DNA of 64,000 nucleotides from Polyangiaceae bacterium (GTDB taxonomy: Bacteria > Myxococcota_A > Polyangia > Polyangiales > Polyangiaceae), in the NCBI GenBank assembly GCA_019637295.1, contig JAHBVX010000008.1, positions 124,001 to 188,000 of the forward strand. Reading direction: 5' to 3'. Under the pieces are notes generated by a model that searched no databases, was not told where the DNA came from, and saw only the letters and a program-made list of their open reading frames with translations. Below, piece by piece: positions 27,474 through 38,500 of the stretch. Made by a program: the position numbers and the translations under genes. Every line of letters starts with the position of its first letter. Positions within the stretch are counted from its first letter, which is position 1.

Positions 27474-30400
27474 GTGCTCGACAAGCTCATCCGCTTCTGT
27501 GCAGAGCGTCGCCTGGTCACGTTGCTCGTGACGGCGCTGATCGCGATCTATGGATTGCGCTCGTACCTGGAGACGCCGGTGGAGGCGTTCCCGGATGTGA
27601 CCAACCTGCAGGTCAACGTGATCGCGCAGATGCCGGGCCTCGCTCCCCCGGAGATCGAACGCCAGATCACCATTCCGCTCGAGCGGGAGCTCAACGGAAT
27701 GCCGGGGCTGATGCGCATGCGCAGCGAGAGCCTGTTCGGGCTGTCGCTGATCTACCTGACCTTCGAGGACAGTGCGGATCCCTTCCGCTCACGCATGCTC
27801 GTCTCGGAGCGTGTCACTCGCGCGGACTTGCCCGACGGGGTGACACCCGAGCTCGGTCCGGACGCGACGCCGCTCGGGCAAATCTTTCAGTACCACGTCG
27901 TGAGCGACCGTCACACGCTGGCCGAGCGACGCTCCGAGCAAGAGTGGGTGGTCGCGCCGATGCTGCGGCGAGTGCCCGGCGTCGCCGACGTAGTCAGTCG
28001 GGGTGGCTTTCTCAAGGAGGTGCACATCGAGGTCGACCCGGCGCGCCTGGTGGCGCTGGATCTCACCCTCGACGAGGTCGCAGACGCCGTAAGTCGTTCG
28101 AATCGCAACGTCGGCGGGGGGTTCCTGGCCCGCGGCGACCAGCAGCTCGTGGTGCGTGGCGTCGGCTATTTCCAGAGCGCTCAGGACGTCAAGACCGTCG
28201 TACTCAAGCATGACCAGGGCGTGGCGGTGACCGTGGGCGACGTAGCCCGCGTCGTTCTCTCCCATACACCTCGGCAGGGTGCCGTCGGCTACGACCTGGA
28301 CAAGGAGACCGTGGAGGGCGTGGTCTACCTCCGGCGCGGCGAGAACCCGTCTCGCGTACTCGATGGCGTCCACGAGCGCGTCGCGGAGCTGAACGACGGC
28401 ATCCTGCCGGAGGGCATGCGCATCGAGGTGTTCTACGATCGCAGCACGTTGGTCGGTCTCACGCTGAAGACCGTGCACAAGAACCTGGCCGAGGCGGCGC
28501 TGTTGGTGGTGGCGGTCGTCTGGTTGTTCATCCGCAGCCTGCGGGGCTCGCTCATCGTCGCCGCCGTCATCCCGCTGTCGCTGATGGTGGCCTTCATCGG
28601 CCTCTACGCCATCGGGCTGCCCGCCAACCTGATCTCGATGGGAGCCATCGACTTTGGCATTCTGGTCGATGGTGCCGTGATCTTGGTCGAAAGTGTGATT
28701 CACAAGCTCAGAGCCGAGCAACCCAAGGATCGTGGCGCCATGATCCGCATCGTGGTCAGCGCCGCCGTGGAGGTGGCGCGGCCCACGTTCTTCGCGATGG
28801 GCATCATCATCGCTGCGCTGATACCCGTGTTCTCGCTGGAGCAAGTCGAAGGGCGCATCTTCAAGCCGCTAGCCATGACCTACGCGTTCGCGCTGCTCGG
28901 CGCGCTGCTGTTTGCGCTCACCGCGGTGCCGGCGCTGTGCGCTCTGCTGCTTCGCGCCAAGGACGCGCTGGCCCCTGAGCCCAGGTTCGTGGACTGGCTC
29001 AAGGGCCGCTACCGCGCCACGCTCGAACTCGCGCTGCGCTTTCGGCTCGCGACCCTGGGCGTGGGGCTCGGCGTCGTGGGGCTCGCCGCGCTGACGCTCA
29101 CGCGCACCGGCACCGAGTTTCTTCCCGAGCTCGACGAAGGGGACATCTTGGTGTTCGTCGAGATGCCGTCGAGCATCTCGCTCGCCGCTGGACAAGACAT
29201 CCTGCTCGAAGTGCGGCGCCGGGTGCTCGAGTTTCCGGAGGTTCGAGACGTGGAGACTCAGCAAGGCCGGCCCGAAGACGGTACCGACAACGAGAGCGTG
29301 AACATGGCCGAGATGCCGGTGCGTCTCCAGGCGAGAGACCGCTGGCGGGCGGGCTGGGACAAGCCGCGGCTCGAAGAGGCCATCCGCGAGCGACTGAGCG
29401 AGATCCCGGGCGTTCGCTTCAACTTCTCGCAACCCATGAAGGACAACGTGGAAGAGGCCATCAGCGGCGTGCGCGGCAAGGTCGTGCTCAAGATCTTCGG
29501 TACGGACCTGGACGTCATGCGGTCCACTCTGCAGTCCGCGGTGAGCGCACTACAGGCGGTGGAGGGCATCGTCGACTTGTCGCTGTATCGCGATCGCGCG
29601 GTTCCGCAGCTGGAGATCGTCGTCAAACGCGACGCCGTCGCGCGTAGTGGGCTCGGCGTGGGCACGGTGCAGGAGCTGGTGGAGACCTCCCTCGCGGGAA
29701 CGGTCGCGACGGATCTCTGGGAGGGTGAGCGAGCGGTCCCGGTGCGCGTGCGCTACCCGCGGCTCGAGCGAGAGGACGTGACACGCATCGGCCAGATCTT
29801 GGTGCCCACCCCGACTGGAGCGCACTTGCCGCTCTCGGAGCTGGCGGAGGTGAGGGTGACCCCAGGCCGCGCGAGCATCAACCGCGAGTCGAACAGCCGC
29901 TCGCTCGCGCTCAAGTTCAACATCGACGGCCGCGACATGGGTTCGGTGGTGGCCGACGCCATGCGTGTGGTCAAGGACGAGGTCGACGTGCCCGAGGGTC
30001 ACTACCTGGTCTGGGGCGGCGAGTTCGAGAATCAGGAACGTGCCATGAAGCGCCTGAGCGTGATCGTGCCGTTGTCGATCCTGGTCGTGTTCGGGCTGCT
30101 CTGGGCCGCGCTCGGCTCCGGACGGAGCGCGAGCGCCGTGCTCCTCGTCGTGCCCTTCTCCGTCACCGGGGGAGTGTTCGCGCTGTACCTCACTGGCATC
30201 AACCTGTCGGTCAGTGCAGCCGTCGGGTTCATCGCTCTCTTGGGTCAAGTGTCGCTCGCGTCGCTCTTGATCGTGGGTGCAGCGGATGATCGGTTGAGAC
30301 GAGGCGCCGACGTCCGCAGCTCCCTGCTCGAGGGCGCAGCCGCGCGCTTCCGCGCCGTGCTGATGCTCGCGCTGCTCGCCATGCTGGGGTTGACACCCAT

Positions 30401-30566
30401 GGCCATCTCGCAAGGCGTCGGCAGCGAGACGCAGAAGCCGTTCGCGGTGGTGCTGATCGGCGGGATGATCACGACCCTGATCGTCGCGCTCTACGTCTTG
30501 CCCGTCATCTACTCGTTCATCGCGAAGGTGCGTCCCCCCGCTGCCTTCGGGGAGCCGGACGTATGA
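27474..30566 (+). CDS. Heavy-metal-type RND efflux pump (CzcA/CusA family)
   Basis: 1030 residues, standard for the HME-RND subfamily. N-terminal VEAFPDVTNLQVNVIAQMPGLAPPEIERQITIPLERELNGMPG is typical. The helix-4 signature DFGILVDGAVILVES corresponds to the HME motif DFGxxxDGAxxxxEN, with Ser in place of the last Asn; the two Asp and the Glu used for proton relay are kept. Twelve membrane helices and two large periplasmic loops are recognisable. Substrates of relatives are Zn2+, Co2+, Cd2+, Ni2+ or Cu+/Ag+, and the sequence alone does not decide which. The GTG start lies 18 bases after the adaptor gene, and the stop overlaps the outer-membrane gene. Confidence 0.95.
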   Translation: MLDKLIRFCAERRLVTLLVTALIAIYGLRSYLETPVEAFPDVTNLQVNVIAQMPGLAPPEIERQITIPLERELNGMPGLMRMRSESLFGLSLIYLTFEDSADPFRSRMLVSERVTRADLPDGVTPELGPDATPLGQIFQYHVVSDRHTLAERRSEQEWVVAPMLRRVPGVADVVSRGGFLKEVHIEVDPARLVALDLTLDEVADAVSRSNRNVGGGFLARGDQQLVVRGVGYFQSAQDVKTVVLKHDQGVAVTVGDVARVVLSHTPRQGAVGYDLDKETVEGVVYLRRGENPSRVLDGVHERVAELNDGILPEGMRIEVFYDRSTLVGLTLKTVHKNLAEAALLVVAVVWLFIRSLRGSLIVAAVIPLSLMVAFIGLYAIGLPANLISMGAIDFGILVDGAVILVESVIHKLRAEQPKDRGAMIRIVVSAAVEVARPTFFAMGIIIAALIPVFSLEQVEGRIFKPLAMTYAFALLGALLFALTAVPALCALLLRAKDALAPEPRFVDWLKGRYRATLELALRFRLATLGVGLGVVGLAALTLTRTGTEFLPELDEGDILVFVEMPSSISLAAGQDILLEVRRRVLEFPEVRDVETQQGRPEDGTDNESVNMAEMPVRLQARDRWRAGWDKPRLEEAIRERLSEIPGVRFNFSQPMKDNVEEAISGVRGKVVLKIFGTDLDVMRSTLQSAVSALQAVEGIVDLSLYRDRAVPQLEIVVKRDAVARSGLGVGTVQELVETSLAGTVATDLWEGERAVPVRVRYPRLEREDVTRIGQILVPTPTGAHLPLSELAEVRVTPGRASINRESNSRSLALKFNIDGRDMGSVVADAMRVVKDEVDVPEGHYLVWGGEFENQERAMKRLSVIVPLSILVVFGLLWAALGSGRSASAVLLVVPFSVTGGVFALYLTGINLSVSAAVGFIALLGQVSLASLLIVGAADDRLRRGADVRSSLLEGAAARFRAVLMLALLAMLGLTPMAISQGVGSETQKPFAVVLIGGMITTLIVALYVLPVIYSFIAKVRPPAAFGEPDV

Positions 30567-31813
30567 GCCAGAGAATCCTGCAGGTGCTGCTCGTGGGCGT
30601 AGCGCTCACGGTCTCGGTCGGCGGCTGGGCAGCCAACGCCGAGGCCCCAGCGCCGCGCGGCCAGCTCTCGCTCCAGCAGGCGCTCAGGCTGCTCGAGCGG
30701 AGCCCATGGCTCGAGGTGGACCGCGCGAGCGAGGGTCTAGCGCGCGCCGAGGTGCGGGGCGCGTCGGCGTATCCGAACCCCACCCTGAGCTACTCGGGGG
30801 CTCTTCACGCCCATGGCCGCGACACCTTCGACGGAAGCGTACATCAGCTGATGGTCGAGCAGCCGGTGCTGCTCGGCGGCCAGCGTGGCGCGCGCCTTCG
30901 CGCGGCGGACGCGTCCGTGCGCGCGTCGCGCGCGCGCACCGAGCAGTCGCGTCACGAGCTCGCCGTCGAGCTCCGTCGCCGCTTCATAGAGGCCCTCGCG
31001 GCCGAAGAACGCACGCGGATCCTCCGTCGAGGGGCCGCCGATCTAGAGCGCGTGACCGAGGTCGTTCGCGGTCGCTTCGAAGCGGGCGATCGCAGCGAGT
31101 ACGACGTGATCCGTATCGAGACAGCCTTGCTCACCATGAACACGAACGTGGCCGAGAGCGACGCGGAGGCGCTGGCGGCGGCGTTCGACGTCGCGGTGCT
31201 GCTCGGTCGCGCGGACAGCGCTCCCCGGGTCATCGGTGACCTTCTGCCCCTAGCTCCTGCCCAGCTCGGCGGGCCGGCCGGAGCGGAGCACCCCGCGGAG
31301 CGCATGGCCGCGCTCTCGGTGGATGCGCGCCGGGGCGCCCTCGAGGCGGCGCGTCGCGAGCGCTCCCTCGTTCCGTCCATCGCGGCGGGGGTGCAGTCCA
31401 CCACCCGCGACTACGGCAGCGCGCTCGTAGTCGGCGTGGCGCTGCCCCTGCCGCTGTTCGATCGCGCCCAGGGCCCGATCGCCCAGGCCAGCGCCGAGCA
31501 CCACCTGGCCAGCGCGGAGCAGCGCGCGGTGCGCGCTACCCTGACCACTCAGCGCGCCCGCGCGCGTCACGTGTTGACCAAGCGCCGGGAGGCGCTGCTC
31601 GTGTTCGAACGCGAAGCGCTGCCCCGCGCGGCGCGTATTCGCGAGCTGGCCGAGGAGTCATATCGTGACGGCCAGACCAGCGTGCTCGAACTGATGGACG
31701 CGCTCGACACCGTGCGCGAGCTTCGACTCGAACACCTGGAGCGTCGGGTCGCGGTCAAGCACGCGGAGATCGACGTGATGGCCGTGGCAGGCACGGCGCT
31801 CGCGGCGCGCTAG
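30563..31813 (+). CDS. Outer-membrane efflux protein (TolC/CzcC family)
   Basis: 416 residues with a signal peptide (MSQRILQVLLVGVALTVSVGGWAANAEA). It shows the duplicated OEP (PF02321) pattern: LSLQQALRLLERSPWLEVDRASEG, AYPNPTLSYSG, VEQPVLLGGQRGARLRAADASV, and in the second half VVGVALPLPLFDRAQGPIAQA, followed by long coiled-coil helices (EESYRDGQTSVLELMDALDTVRE). It forms the trimeric exit duct of the RND pump. The ATG overlaps the pump stop by four bases. It is convergent with the transglutaminase-like pair. Confidence 0.93.
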   Translation: MSQRILQVLLVGVALTVSVGGWAANAEAPAPRGQLSLQQALRLLERSPWLEVDRASEGLARAEVRGASAYPNPTLSYSGALHAHGRDTFDGSVHQLMVEQPVLLGGQRGARLRAADASVRASRARTEQSRHELAVELRRRFIEALAAEERTRILRRGAADLERVTEVVRGRFEAGDRSEYDVIRIETALLTMNTNVAESDAEALAAAFDVAVLLGRADSAPRVIGDLLPLAPAQLGGPAGAEHPAERMAALSVDARRGALEAARRERSLVPSIAAGVQSTTRDYGSALVVGVALPLPLFDRAQGPIAQASAEHHLASAEQRAVRATLTTQRARARHVLTKRREALLVFEREALPRAARIRELAEESYRDGQTSVLELMDALDTVRELRLEHLERRVAVKHAEIDVMAVAGTALAAR

Positions 31814-31825
31814 CGCGACGCGGCT

Positions 31826-34800
31826 TCACTTCGTCTTGACGCGGACCGTGGCGGACAGCGCCTCGTCCGCGTCGCGCGCGAACTGCACGAAGCGCGAGTA
31901 CTCGTCGGGCTGGACGCGACCTGCGGGTATGAACAGGCTGCGCTCGAGGACGACCTTGTCGCCCTCCACGCGATCTTTGACCGACACCACGCTCTCTCCG
32001 AGCTTCACGGTGCGGGGCGGTGCCAACGTGGCGACGGCCCCCGCGGGTAGTTCGAGGATGAGCCGCACTTCCTGATGAGTGGTCTCGCTGATGAGCAGCG
32101 GGGTCTGCCGGGCGGGCAGAGCCGCGAGCTGGCTTATGCGGGGCGCGAAGGGCGGCGAGATCAAGAGCTCCGACCCGCTGACGTCGGCGAACACGCTCAT
32201 GCGTGCCTTCAGGCGCAGCACCAGCGGGGTGTCCGGATCGTCGCGTCCGACAATCGAGAAGCGGTCCAGGTGCGCTCCCCTCAGCGCGCGGCCGAGCAGG
32301 CGAGTCTCTACTGCGTCGCGCAGCTGCGCCTCGGACAGCTGCGCGAACGCGCTGCGCAGCGCCATGGCGAACTTCCCGGTGAAGTGCTGATCCAGCTCCA
32401 CCGCGGCAGAGCCATCCATGGCGAGGCGGAACTTGCCCTCGTAGCGAACGCCGTCCTCGCCGCCCAGGGCGGGTGTCGTCACCGGTCTGGCGCCGGTGCT
32501 GCCGAGCACATAGGCTGGAACGCCGCGGACCTCGACGGGCACGTAGCCGAAGGGCGCGAACTTGCTGCTGAGGCTGAGCCACTTCTCGCCGGACTCGGTG
32601 CGAACTCGGAGCAGCGGTTCGGTGAACTGTCCGGCGCGCTCCAGCTCGCCCACCGGGGCCGGGGCGAGTCGACTGCGAGCGACCGCGAAGGAAGCGTCGA
32701 TGCCGAGCGCGCTGCACAGCGTGACGAAGCCTCGCCACCGATTCCCGTTCTTGCTCACCACGACCCGGCGTCCGTCCGTCTCCTGCCCTTCCTCCACGTT
32801 GTCGAGCACCCAGCGGTAGAGCCGTCGAGCGCGCTCTTGCTTCTGCGTCGCGGGAACGGCGCCGACGATCTTGCGCGCGATGCGGCGAATGCGCGGATCG
32901 ACCGGGGTCATGTCCGACAGGTTGTCTGCCAGTACGCGCAGTCGGTTCTCCAGGGAGACTCCCCAGCCCACGCGCACGCTGGGAAGAAACTCCGTGATCG
33001 GCGCGCTGCCCGGCTCCTGCGGCGCCGCGGGGCTGTCGTCGACGCGGAAACGTCGAACGGTCATGCCGTCGAGCTCGGTGATTTCGGGCTTCGGAACCTG
33101 GCCACGGGTCTCGATCACGAGCGGTCGGCTCTGGGGCGTCACGAGCACGAGCTCACTGCGGGCGTAAGCGACGTTCTCTTCGCGGAAGAACCAGTGCGGA
33201 CCCAGGTACTCGATGCCGCCCTCGCTCTCTGGGCCCTTGCTCAGGATGCGCTCGGTCTCGATGTAGTCTCCGACGTCGAGGTGAGGAAAGGTCACCGTCG
33301 GCTTCCCCTGGACGATCTCGGGCTCCAGGATGCGCCCATCGCTCTTGATCACCCGCATGTGGAGCACCAGGCCCTCGAGCCGTGGGTGCTCCGCCATGCG
33401 CCCGATGGCCTCGGGGCTCTGAATGCGCACCACCTCGTGCTCCAGCATCCGGCTCGACCCGTCGTCGTGCACCCAGATGGCGGCGTAGTCGAGCACCCGA
33501 GCCGCGGTACCGGCGAGCTTGCGGCCCGACGACTCGTAGTCACGGATCACTCGCAAAGCGTCGACGCGATAGGGGTCGAGCTGGGTGGAGCCCTCGACCA
33601 AATCGAGCGCGCTCTCCAGCTCCACCGAGCCGGCGCCGGTGGCGATGGCGTCCACCAGAGCCGTGCGCAGCGCGCTCGCCTCGCCCTTGGCCAGCTTCGC
33701 GTCCGCAAGCGCCAGGCGCGCGACGCCGCTCTTGGGGTTGTCCTGCGCGGCCAGCGCCAGCTTGTCCCACGCCTTGGCGTCGTTCCCCGCGCGGATCATG
33801 ACGCCGTAGATGCGGTCGACCAGCTCTTTGCGCTCGGGCCGGCGCTTCTTCAGGTTCTCGAGCTGTTCCAGGGCCGTGCGGTAGTCCGAACGCGCAAGGG
33901 CGCGGGTGAGCTCGACTTCGCTGTCGGCATCGAGGTGTCTGATCCGCCGCACCAGCGCGTCCGCGCGGGCATGGTCGCCTTCGGCGTCGTAGACCTCGAG
34001 CGCGAGGGTGAGCGCCTCGATGTCCTCGGGGAAGCGCTCAGCCAGCGCTTTGGCGACCGTGGCCCGCTCCGCAGTCCAGCCGAGCTCACCATACAAGCGA
34101 GCCAGGGCGAGTCGTACGTGCGGCACCTTGGGAAAGCGCTTGGCGAGTCGCTCGAGCCCCGCGACGGCCTCGGCGGGGCCACGGCGCTCGGCGTCCCACA
34201 ACGCCAGTGTCACGGCCGGTTGCCACAGGCCCTCATCCCGCTTCACGGCGCGCTCCGACAGCTCGCGCGTGAGGTCGCGAAGCTGCGAGCGATCGAAGAG
34301 CGGATCGCGCTCCACGAAGGAAGCGCTCACGGTGAGCATCGCGCCGGTGGCGCGGCTAGGATCCTTCACGAGCGGCTCGGACAGCACCGTGGCGATGTCA
34401 CCCTGCCCCTCCATCCAGGCCAGGTGCGCCGCGACGAAGCGCAGCAAGTCGTCCTTGGGATCGATCGCGTTGCCCCCTCTCACGAACTGAGCGAGCAGGT
34501 TGGGATCGGCGAGCATGCGCGGCGGCGACAGCGAATACCCCGGCGAAGCGTCCGTGCTCCCGCGCGGGTGCAACGGCCGTCCGTCCGGGTGCATCACACG
34601 CACCGTGGTCTGCGAGTCGTTCAGTCGGGCCAGCAAGCGGTGGCGTCCTTTGGGTAGCCACACGCGAACGCCATAGCGCGGCCACACGCCCCAGATGCGG
34701 GGATCCCTGTTCAACACGCGATGGTCATTGATCCAGATGCCCAGCGCGCCTTGAACGGCGATGAGAAGCTCGCGTTGCCCGTCCAGCTCGAGGAAGGTCT

Positions 34801-35578
34801 CGGCGTAGTAAATCCCATCCGCCGCGCGCGTCTGGGCGCGGATGAAGCAGCCTTGGCGCTCCACCGCGATGACAGCCGGTGAGACGCCGCGCGTGGGGTC
34901 CCGCTGCCAGCGCGCGGGCCAGGGTCCGGGCGCTTCCGCGGGGAACCGCCGGGAGGCGTCGGCCGCGGTCGCCCGGCCGAAGGGCCCAGCCAAGCGCACG
35001 TCGCCAACGCAGCCGAACTCCTTTGCGGTCTGATCCGCGAGCCGGTCCTGAGCCGCTGCGTAGGCCTCGTCCGCCCACCACTCCAAGAGGTCGCCGCGCG
35101 TGCGCCAGCCCAGGCCGAGCGGCTCGGCGATGGCCTCGGCGATGAACCCCTTGTGCCGCGCATAGATGCCGGGCGCGTTGTAGTGTAGCGCGCGGACTCG
35201 ATCGATCGCGAACCAGCCCAGGAAGGGCGCAATGGGCTCGGGGCTCGTGCGCGCGGCCCGCAGCGCCGCCAGGTAGTGCTCCGGAGCCGTCGGCAACTCG
35301 CCGTGCAGTTCGTCGTCCAGGCCGCGCGCGAAGTGCGCCAGGAGACCGTCGCCAGTGGCGCGATCGAGGCGACCGCGTGCCTCTTTGGCCTGCTTCGCGT
35401 CCCCGCCGGGCGAGACGAGCTCGCCGAGCAACCAACGGCCGAGCACCTCGCCGTCGGAGGAAGCTCGAGCCGCGTCGCGTACGCTGGCGAGGGCCGTGGG
35501 TGGGGCGGCTGGGCGCGAGGCGCCGCAGCCCGTGAGCAGCAGCACGAAGGTGGCGAGCAGCAGCCAGGTCAGCCTCAC
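31826..35578 (-). CDS. Large DUF3857/transglutaminase-like lipoprotein with degenerate active site
   Basis: 1250 residues from the GTG at 35578, which overlaps the stop of the gene before it (GTGA) and gives a signal peptide with lipobox (LLLTGC). The middle is TPR-like helices (about 400-640). DUF3857 follows (ILEPEIVQGKPTVTFPHLDVGDYIETERIL, HWFFREENVAYARSELVLVTP), then a transglutaminase-core-like region (RRLYRWVLDNVEEGQ, LCSALGIDASFAVARSRL). Compared with the neighbouring paralogue, the catalytic Cys position is Asn944, and the His and Asp segments read FTEPLLRV and LSLSSKFAP, so none of the triad remains. It is probably a non-catalytic partner anchored in the envelope. Confidence 0.85.
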   Translation of the reverse strand: MRLTWLLLATFVLLLTGCGASRPAAPPTALASVRDAARASSDGEVLGRWLLGELVSPGGDAKQAKEARGRLDRATGDGLLAHFARGLDDELHGELPTAPEHYLAALRAARTSPEPIAPFLGWFAIDRVRALHYNAPGIYARHKGFIAEAIAEPLGLGWRTRGDLLEWWADEAYAAAQDRLADQTAKEFGCVGDVRLAGPFGRATAADASRRFPAEAPGPWPARWQRDPTRGVSPAVIAVERQGCFIRAQTRAADGIYYAETFLELDGQRELLIAVQGALGIWINDHRVLNRDPRIWGVWPRYGVRVWLPKGRHRLLARLNDSQTTVRVMHPDGRPLHPRGSTDASPGYSLSPPRMLADPNLLAQFVRGGNAIDPKDDLLRFVAAHLAWMEGQGDIATVLSEPLVKDPSRATGAMLTVSASFVERDPLFDRSQLRDLTRELSERAVKRDEGLWQPAVTLALWDAERRGPAEAVAGLERLAKRFPKVPHVRLALARLYGELGWTAERATVAKALAERFPEDIEALTLALEVYDAEGDHARADALVRRIRHLDADSEVELTRALARSDYRTALEQLENLKKRRPERKELVDRIYGVMIRAGNDAKAWDKLALAAQDNPKSGVARLALADAKLAKGEASALRTALVDAIATGAGSVELESALDLVEGSTQLDPYRVDALRVIRDYESSGRKLAGTAARVLDYAAIWVHDDGSSRMLEHEVVRIQSPEAIGRMAEHPRLEGLVLHMRVIKSDGRILEPEIVQGKPTVTFPHLDVGDYIETERILSKGPESEGGIEYLGPHWFFREENVAYARSELVLVTPQSRPLVIETRGQVPKPEITELDGMTVRRFRVDDSPAAPQEPGSAPITEFLPSVRVGWGVSLENRLRVLADNLSDMTPVDPRIRRIARKIVGAVPATQKQERARRLYRWVLDNVEEGQETDGRRVVVSKNGNRWRGFVTLCSALGIDASFAVARSRLAPAPVGELERAGQFTEPLLRVRTESGEKWLSLSSKFAPFGYVPVEVRGVPAYVLGSTGARPVTTPALGGEDGVRYEGKFRLAMDGSAAVELDQHFTGKFAMALRSAFAQLSEAQLRDAVETRLLGRALRGAHLDRFSIVGRDDPDTPLVLRLKARMSVFADVSGSELLISPPFAPRISQLAALPARQTPLLISETTHQEVRLILELPAGAVATLAPPRTVKLGESVVSVKDRVEGDKVVLERSLFIPAGRVQPDEYSRFVQFARDADEALSATVRVKTK

Positions 35579-38500
35579 GAGCCCACCACCAGTCGGGGCG
35601 CGAAGGCCGCGTCCACGTCGGCACAAAACTTCTTCCATTGTGCGTACTGCTTGGGGCTGATGCGAGACACCTTCAGGCTGAGGCGCCCGCGCACGCGCAC
35701 CTCGCGTTCGGAGCGCTGCACCTCGACGCTGTAGCTTCCAAAGGGCGTGTCGACCCTCGCGGCCGCAGGCGCGCTGATCACGCGCGTCCCCGCGGTCAGC
35801 TTGACTACGACGGTCTCGTCCACGGTGGAGAAGCCCGCGATGCGCACGTCCAGCTTGCGCTGCGAGAGCGACGCGTAGGCGGGCGTGAGCCGCGTCGTCG
35901 GCGTCACGGCCATGCTGAGGCGGTCCGCCTCGCGCCGGGCGAAGGAGGGCGCGGAGCCACGCACGGTCATCTCCACGGGCTTGGCGAAGTCCCGCAGATC
36001 ATTGGTCGACAAGCCCGCAGCGCCGGGCGCGATCGAGAAGCCGGGGAACTCGCGGGCCACGTCGGCGCCGACGCGCTCGCGCCGGGTCGCTTCGGCGTCG
36101 TACCGTCGTCGCCACTCTGGCGCGCTCACACCTCGCGTCACGAAGCGCAACTCCAGCTTGGCGGAGCCGTCCCGGGCGAGCTCCGCGACGGTGGTCCGCT
36201 CGAGTGCGTGCTCCGTCGGATCCGCCTCGGGCAGCCGCGTCAGCTTGGAGTCCCCCTTGTTCACCAGCAGCCCTAGCGCCCCGAGATCCATGCGCGGCAG
36301 CTCGGTGATGCCGGCGTACTCGGCCGTCCCGTCCAGGTACAGGTCCAAGGATGGCACGTAGACGATGGCGTGGTCGAACGGTGCGAGGCTCGGGATCTTG
36401 GAGTGGAAGTCGCCGCGCATCCCGGTGCGCAAGATGACGATGGTGGAGTCGATGCCCAGCTCCGACAGGAGCGAGACGATGACCGTGGCCTTGTCCTTGC
36501 AATCCCCCCAGCCGCGCGCCACGGTCTGCACGCAACGGCGGGGCTTGTAGCCGTAGATGCCGAACTCGAGAGCGACGTAGCGTGTGTTCTCGATCACCCA
36601 GTTGTAGACCGCGGCGACCTTCTCCCGGTCCGTCGTCTTGCCGCGCGCGACGTCTCGCGCGAGCTTGCGAGTCTGATCGTCGAGATCGAACTGATCCCGG
36701 ATCAAGCCCCAGTACCAACGACCCAGATCCTTCCAGGTCTCGTAGGTCGAGACATGCACGAAGCCGAGCACCTCCGACCAGGGAGGCATGGCCGGCTCGG
36801 CCACGAGCGGCGGCACGTCGTCGATGAAGAAGCGGTGGATGCGCAGGCCGTCCTTCTCCTTCACCTCGCGCTTCAGTCCAGGGAGCCTCTCGTCGACGAA
36901 GAACCGCCGGGTCTTCGGCGTGATCAGCACGTACTCGGCGTTCTTGATCGGCTCGTCCGATTGCATGTAGGTGACCTCGCCGAAGTAGTCGGCGAACTCG
37001 TTGCGCGGTGTGACGTCGTCGATGCGATAGCGCAGCTCCACCACGTCCCCCGGGTCGAGCCGCGGCAGCTGCACGGTGAAGTTTCGTGCCGAGGTGTACA
37101 TGCTGATGGACGGGTCGTTGGCCGCGCTCTCGCCGTACTCAATGGCCTCGTCCGTGCGCCCGTCCCCGCGATACACCCGTGCCCCGCGTAGCTGCACGAC
37201 CTGGCGATCCGCCTGGTACTGAAAGGAGTGCTGTCGCGCCATGGCCGCGGCAGCGTCCGTGAGGGGTTGATACACCACTTGGCGGAACTGACTCGAGAGC
37301 CCGTTCTCGAACACCGTGGACACGGTCAGATCCCGCAGGGTGCGTCGGGTCTGTCCACCCGCCGGGGCGTTGCGGTGGCGCAGGAAGCGCTTCTCGTTCC
37401 AAGCGTACGCCTCGTCCGGCTTGGGCCTGTCCGGCTCGATGTGCGCGACGTACTCGCGAACCTCCTTGTCTTGCGGACGGATCTTCAAGATCTGTCGCAG
37501 CAGCGCGATTTGCTCGTCCTTCTTGCCCAGCTCCCCCTGGAGATCGGCCAGCGCGCGCAGCGTGCCCACGTCCTCCGGCGCCAGGGCGAGCGCGCGCTGG
37601 TAGGTGGCAACCGCCCGTCCGCTCTGGCCGAGCGCGCGATAGGAGCGCGCCGCCACGCCGAAAGCCCACTGACTGTCCGGATCCAGCGCGAGCAGGCGCT
37701 CGATCCAGCGCTCGGCAGAGGCTCGATCGCGCCGCGCCACGAACAGATCGATCTGGGCGTGCACGAAGGTACGATCGTCGCCGCGCAGCGAAAAATACCG
37801 ACTCTCCAGCTCGGCCGCGTCCGTGTCGCGACCAATCGCGCGCAGCTGGGACGCAAGCATGTTGAGGATGCTCACCGACGACGGGTTGCGCTCGTTCGCG
37901 CGCCCGAGCAGCGCCGCCGCCGTACGACGCAGCCCCGCATTGTTGTACAGCTGCACCCGCGCCCGCAGGCCCTCCACGTGATCGGGATGCTCCGCGAGCA
38001 GCCGGTCGAGGGGCGCGACCGCCGAGCGCCAGCTCGGGCCACCGAGCAGGTGTGCGACGCGCGCGTAGCCGAGCTCGGCGGGCTCTCGCCCGTCTCGCTC
38101 CGCGCGCGCGGTGGCGCGGTCGAGCCAGAGCTTGGCGTGGTTGCGGTCCTCTGCCAGACGCGCGGCGAGCAAGAGCCGCTCGACCGTGGGCTCCTTGTCC
38201 GCGACGCGTTTGGCCAGATCACGCGCCCGATGTTCGGTGGGGTCGTCGCCGCCGGTCTCGACCAGGTAGTGGAGGTAAGCGTCATCGGTCGCCGCCAAGG
38301 GCTTGGGTCCGCGGGTCGAGCGCTCGAAGTGCTGCACCGGTCCCTCGAGGCCTCCGGGAGGGTTGCCGCGCTTGCCCTTCAGCCGCGTGACCGTCGCGGC
38401 GGCCTCTTCCAGGTCCTTCGGATCCGTGCGCGCGGTCAGGCGCGGGTCCGGTGCGCCGCGCTCGTCCGCGAGGCGAAGCGAGAACGCGGGAGCCTGGTCG